Positions 60,500-64,000 of a stretch of DNA of 64,000 nucleotides are shown here, piece after piece. Origin of the DNA: an uncultured Lachnospiraceae bacterium (lineage in GTDB: Bacteria; Bacillota; Clostridia; Lachnospirales; Lachnospiraceae); assembly GCA_910578645.1 (NCBI GenBank), contig CAJTQI010000001.1, positions 310,001 through 374,000 on the forward strand, in the 5' to 3' direction. The stretch's first letter is position 1. Each line of letters begins with the position of its first letter. Below the pieces are notes generated by a model. It was not told where the DNA came from. It saw nothing but the letters and a program-made list of their open reading frames with translations, and did no database searches. The translations under genes and the position numbers were made by a program.

Positions 60500-62188
60500 A
60501 TGAAAATTTTACTTATTGCAGTTAATGCAAAATATATACATTCTAATCCCGCTGTCTTTTCTTTGAAGGCTTGTGCGGGTGAATTTGAACCATATATTAC
60601 TGTTTTAGAATTTACAATTAATCAACAGCCTTCTGATATCTTACGTGAAATCTATAAGAAAAAACCTGATGTTGTGGCTTTTTCATGTTATATCTGGAAC
60701 CGTACTATAATCGGTGACGTTATATGTGACCTACATAAGATTATGCCTGATATAGATATATGGGCCGGAGGACCGGAGGTTTCTTATGATGGTTTGAATG
60801 TGATTGATGAGTGGAAGTTAAGAGGAGTTATGGTTGGACCGGGTGAAGGTACTTTTTATCATTTGGTTTCTTGTTATATAAATGGAATGGATAAGAGTTT
60901 ACCTTCTATTCTTGATGGAAATGGTGATTTGAGACTGACTTTAAATCAGATTCCCTTTTGGTATCAGGATTTAAAAGATTTTGAACATCGGATTATTTAT
61001 TATGAGAGTAGCCGTGGATGTCCTTTTTCTTGTAGTTATTGTCTCTCTTCGATTGATAAAATTATGGATTTCAGGTCTGTAGAGCGGGTGTGTAATGAAC
61101 TAGATTTTTTCTTAAAAAATAGTGTTCCTCAAGTAAAGTTTGTTGACAGGACATTTAATTGTAAGAAAGACCATGCGATTCCTATTTTGCGATACATTTT
61201 GGAACATGACAATGGTGTGACAAATTTCCATTTTGAGATTGCAGCCGACTTGTTGGATGAGGATTATTTCTTTTTGTTACAACAGATGCGCCCTGGTGCC
61301 GTCCAGTTAGAGATTGGTGTCCAGTCAACAAATCTACAGACAATTACAGAGATTAACCGTAAGATGGATTTTGATAAAGTTGCCGGGATTGTCAGAAAAA
61401 TTTCTTCCTGGAATAATATTCATATACATTTGGATTTGATTGCAGGTCTTCCCTATGAAGATATTGATAGTTTTTCTCATTCTTTTAATGATGTCTACGC
61501 CCTTTATCCTGAACAATTGCAGTTGGGATTTCTTAAGGTTTTAAAAGGTTCTGCTATTTCTGATAATGTTTTGAAGTATCATATGGTATACACAAGTATA
61601 CCTCCTTATGAGGTATTGTCAAACAAGTGGCTTTCTTATGAGGATGTCTGTCATTTAAAACAGATAGAAGAGGTATTGGAGATTTATTATAATAGTGGAC
61701 AGTTTTCACATTCGTTAAATTTTTTAAATTTATTTTTTGATACGCCCTATGATTTGTATGATGCTCTTGCCTTATGGTATGAGGAGCATGATTTATTTGG
61801 AGTCCAATCTTCCCGTGTCAGGAAGTATGAAGTTTTGTTGGAGTTTGGTTTGAAATATATTTCCGGTGAGGAAAGTGATGATAGGCAAAAAGAGTTAAAG
61901 GAATATATTGCATATGATTTGTATCTTCGTGAAAATATGAAGAACAGAGCTTCTTTTTTATATTCTATGGAGACATGGAAAGATAGAATACATGACTTGT
62001 TACACAGGGAATCACAGTGTCATACATTATTTCCTGAATTGTCTCAATGTAATTATAGGGAGTTGATGAAGATTTTGCATGTAGAAGTTTTTGAAAATAT
62101 TTTTGATAAACCTGTTTTTGTTATTTTTTGGTATGACAGACGTGACTCCTTAACAAATAACTGTATCGTGAAAAAAGTGGAAATATAA
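60500..62188 (+). CDS. B12-binding radical SAM protein (DUF4080 type)
   Basis: A 562-aa protein. Residues 1 to about 130 form a cobalamin-binding-like Rossmann domain (KILLIAVNAKYIHSNPAVFSL, AFSCYIWNR, WAGGPEVSYD). The radical SAM barrel follows, with CPFSCSYCLS (about residue 175) holding the 4Fe-4S cluster and LEIGVQSTN. The C-terminus (about 400-562) looks like DUF4080. Such proteins may methylate or rearrange an unknown substrate. The start has a weak site 46 bp after rsmG. A hairpin at 62189-62269 follows. Where Bacillus has noc/parAB, this gene stands. Confidence 0.88.
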   Translation: MKILLIAVNAKYIHSNPAVFSLKACAGEFEPYITVLEFTINQQPSDILREIYKKKPDVVAFSCYIWNRTIIGDVICDLHKIMPDIDIWAGGPEVSYDGLNVIDEWKLRGVMVGPGEGTFYHLVSCYINGMDKSLPSILDGNGDLRLTLNQIPFWYQDLKDFEHRIIYYESSRGCPFSCSYCLSSIDKIMDFRSVERVCNELDFFLKNSVPQVKFVDRTFNCKKDHAIPILRYILEHDNGVTNFHFEIAADLLDEDYFFLLQQMRPGAVQLEIGVQSTNLQTITEINRKMDFDKVAGIVRKISSWNNIHIHLDLIAGLPYEDIDSFSHSFNDVYALYPEQLQLGFLKVLKGSAISDNVLKYHMVYTSIPPYEVLSNKWLSYEDVCHLKQIEEVLEIYYNSGQFSHSLNFLNLFFDTPYDLYDALALWYEEHDLFGVQSSRVRKYEVLLEFGLKYISGEESDDRQKELKEYIAYDLYLRENMKNRASFLYSMETWKDRIHDLLHRESQCHTLFPELSQCNYRELMKILHVEVFENIFDKPVFVIFWYDRRDSLTNNCIVKKVEI

Positions 62189-62269
62189 TGGGACTATTAT
62201 AGAATGACAAATTTCTACAGAATATGTGTTTACTGTAGATATTGTTTTTCTTATAGTCCCAGGGTTTTT
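62189..62269. terminator. Nested hairpin between convergent genes
   Basis: The outer stem TGGGACTAT (62189-62197)/ATAGTCCCA (62253-62261) encloses a perfect TCTACAG (62214-62220)/CTGTAGA (62233-62239) stem. A T-rich tail (GGGTTTTTATTTATT) follows on the plus strand. It is a likely terminator for the radical SAM gene, and its symmetric stem may also stop the opposite gene. Confidence 0.65.
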
Positions 62270-63221
62270 ATTTATTACATAAGAATATTTTAATCTGTTC
62301 TAGTATTTCATCCGGTGTTTCTAATTGTGGTAGATGTTTTGTATTAGGAATGTATACTTCCTCGATGGCTGCATTGTAATACTTGTAATTTTCTATTGTA
62401 GTTTTAATATCTTTTTCTTTTTCCCCGCCAATCATTAATATGCTGTTATTAATTTCTTTTAATTCATGTAGAATGCTCATATTCATGTATTTTCCTACAT
62501 AACTTGCAAAAGAAAATTTAGCATTGTAATTATTGATATTTGCAGCTTCGAGATAATTTCTAATATATCTTTCTTTAATTTCTTCTGGATTATAAAAATA
62601 TTGTTCTTTGAATGTTTTTTCTATTGTATGTTTATTCGTGAGAACATGATATGTGAAAGTTCCAAGAATCGGTGTTTCAATAAAAAATTTCATCAGTCTG
62701 GTTTGTTTGGATGGAATCTGGTTTTGGAGGTAGAGGCTTTGTGGATTAATGCATATTAGTTTATTAATATTTTCCGGATAATTATGGCATGCCATAATTA
62801 CAAATGGGACAGATTCTCCTGTTACAACAATAGATGTTTTTCTGCCAATAACATTTTTAATAAAATCGTTGATTAATTGTTCATATAGGTTATTGGTATA
62901 TGTAATAGATGGTTTATCGGATAAACCGTATCCTAACAAGTCTATGGAAAAAATTTCATGTTGCTCTGTTAGGTTGTTTATTATTTTGTGGTATTCATAG
63001 TTAGAACTACCAATCGTTAAATCATGTACCAGAAGGAGTGGGCTTCCGCTTCCTTTTTTTTGGTATCTGATTTTACCAAATCTCCAATTATAATAATGGT
63101 TTTCCGAATTGGTTAATAAATTTTTGGATGTACATAAGGAGGCATGTATCCGGTTAATGATATGCATTGCTGAAACGGAAGAACCTAATAAAAATATTGA
63201 TGTTGTAAGTTTTTTGTTCAT
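62268..63221 (-). CDS. Alpha/beta-hydrolase fold protein
   Basis: A 317-aa protein with a hydrophobic N-terminus (about residues 5-20) that could be a membrane anchor. The fold is seen in SPLLLVHDLTIGSSNYEY (about residue 60), SIDLLGYGLSDKP (about residue 93), the nucleophile elbow VVTGESVPF (Ser about residue 136), and the late NTKHLPQLETP (catalytic His about residue 298). The nucleophile motif is G-E-S-V-P instead of G-x-S-x-G. The gene is AT-rich with Asn/Ile/Lys-biased codons. Substrate is unknown; it may act as an esterase or lipase-like enzyme. Confidence 0.85.
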   Translation of the reverse strand: MNKKLTTSIFLLGSSVSAMHIINRIHASLCTSKNLLTNSENHYYNWRFGKIRYQKKGSGSPLLLVHDLTIGSSNYEYHKIINNLTEQHEIFSIDLLGYGLSDKPSITYTNNLYEQLINDFIKNVIGRKTSIVVTGESVPFVIMACHNYPENINKLICINPQSLYLQNQIPSKQTRLMKFFIETPILGTFTYHVLTNKHTIEKTFKEQYFYNPEEIKERYIRNYLEAANINNYNAKFSFASYVGKYMNMSILHELKEINNSILMIGGEKEKDIKTTIENYKYYNAAIEEVYIPNTKHLPQLETPDEILEQIKIFLCNK

Positions 63222-63602
63222 GTAAATCCTCCATTTTGCCTAGCTTGAAAGTTTCTGTTTCAAATTATTTTATATTAAATATTGTATATGAGTAGATTAA
63301 TCTTTCTGACAATTTTATTAGAATTTATATATAAAATAATTATATTTTTCTGTATATATAATATATCATTTTGAAATAAGGGATGCAACTATATATATTT
63401 ATATTATTTTTCTTAAATAGCTTTTCTTTATGCGAAATATGGTATATGATTTAGTTAATGGACAAACACCTGTTATATTTTATAATAAAAGGAAATAATT
63501 TTATTTAAATAAGTAGTTAATAAATTTTAGTTTATATTCTATGTGAAATTATTTGATTACTGGCAGAGTGTTATACTTATATTCTATGATTGGAGACAGC
63601 TT
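63222..63602. other. AT-rich divergent promoter region
   Basis: About 380 bp separate the divergent hydrolase and histidine-kinase genes. It is strongly A/T-rich with many TATA-like stretches; no single promoter can be chosen with confidence, and no gene, repeat or hairpin was recognised. Confidence 0.5.
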
Positions 63603-64000
63603 ATGGATATGGCAAATTATGAAGTTATTCAAGCGATGTATGACGAATTGGAGAGAGAGCAGACAGGTGATTTAACTACTTTAAATAAGGTGAAAAATGA
63701 AATTGATGAAATTGATGCTTATCTCAACAATCTGTTTAGTAGAGAGGAAAATGATGATTTACGTGTTTTTCTTCCAAGAAAGATGGAAGGTATTTACCAT
63801 GATGTAATCGAGGAAAATAAGAAAAAAAGAGAAGAACTTGTTTTACAGTGTGATGAACTCGAGAAAAGTTTTTCTGAAAAAAATGATAAGATGATTCAAC
63901 TCGAAAAAATTTTATCGGATTCATCAATGTTGCACGTGAAACAATTGTTTATTTTAGATGCTCAGGAAAAGGAAAGACAAAGGATTGCCAGAGATTTACA
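63603..64000 (+). CDS. DegS-like sensor histidine kinase (5' part, cut by window edge)
   Basis: The first 132 codons of a gene that runs off the window. The product is soluble and coiled-coil-rich (about residues 15-110) and reaches ERQRIARDL, the dimerisation box of NarL/DegS-type histidine kinases; the phosphorylated His should follow directly. There is no membrane segment, as in cytoplasmic DegS. The ribosome site GGAG lies eleven bases before the ATG. A DegU-like response regulator is expected downstream (inference). Confidence 0.8.
   Translation, partial: MDMANYEVIQAMYDELEREQTGDLTTLNKVKNEIDEIDAYLNNLFSREENDDLRVFLPRKMEGIYHDVIEENKKKREELVLQCDELEKSFSEKNDKMIQLEKILSDSSMLHVKQLFILDAQEKERQRIARDL

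Overview
The window is chromosomal DNA of a Gram-positive anaerobe. It looks like a gut or rumen Lachnospiraceae relative (Clostridia). The signs are a Bacillus/Clostridium-type origin block (rpmH/dnaA/dnaN/recF/gyrBA and rnpA-yidD-yidC-jag-mnmE-mnmG-rsmG), two sugar ABC importers without their own ATPase, a circularly permuted GH3 glucosidase, a high-molecular-weight rubredoxin, and lipoproteins with clostridial lipoboxes. No rRNA, tRNA, CRISPR array or intact insertion sequence was seen. The replication origin lies around dnaA (about 51.0-53.2 kb). Genes left of it run mostly on the minus strand and genes right of it on the plus strand, so most transcription follows the forks. The exceptions are blocks at 23.7-30.8 kb and 37-42.9 kb.

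Region by region: 0-6.1 kb is a LacI-controlled glycoside operon (GH4 enzyme, BadF-type sugar kinase, binding protein, permease cut by the window edge) with three near-identical operators. 6.2-7.05 kb is a DegV protein. 7.2-17.1 kb is a minus-strand run of glycan or nucleotide-sugar genes: uridine phosphorylase, class II aldolase, a tandem nucleotidyltransferase, a membrane glycosyltransferase fused to a uridine-kinase-like domain, a HAD phosphatase, GT2, a GDPD-like protein and a GT39-like membrane protein. 17.4-17.9 kb is a broken MATE gene. 18.1-24.6 kb is an Msm-type alpha-galactoside operon with a divergent AraC regulator. 24.6-30.8 kb holds a DUF4358 lipoprotein, an MBOAT/SGNH surface acylation pair, exonuclease III and a CotH-like protein. 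30.9-36.7 kb holds MgtC, an XRE-PurM fusion, the permuted GH3 enzyme and a ferredoxin-type aldo/keto reductase. 37.0-42.9 kb holds small regulators and membrane proteins, a MATE exporter and a flavin reductase-rubredoxin. 43.0-60.5 kb is the core origin block. 60.5-64 kb holds a B12-binding radical SAM protein, an alpha/beta hydrolase and the start of a DegS-like histidine kinase.

The most unusual items are: (1) the glycan cluster with its two fusion proteins and an EF-hand-like loop inside a nucleotidyltransferase; (2) an XRE regulator fused to a PurM-like domain that has lost a signature active-site motif; (3) a modular family of stem-loop arrays dispersed in minus-strand spacers, one end of which abuts ribosome-binding sites; (4) three TTATTGAT direct repeats at an exact 21-bp period in front of a small membrane-protein/XRE operon. 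All functional calls come from reading motifs and context; no database search was possible.
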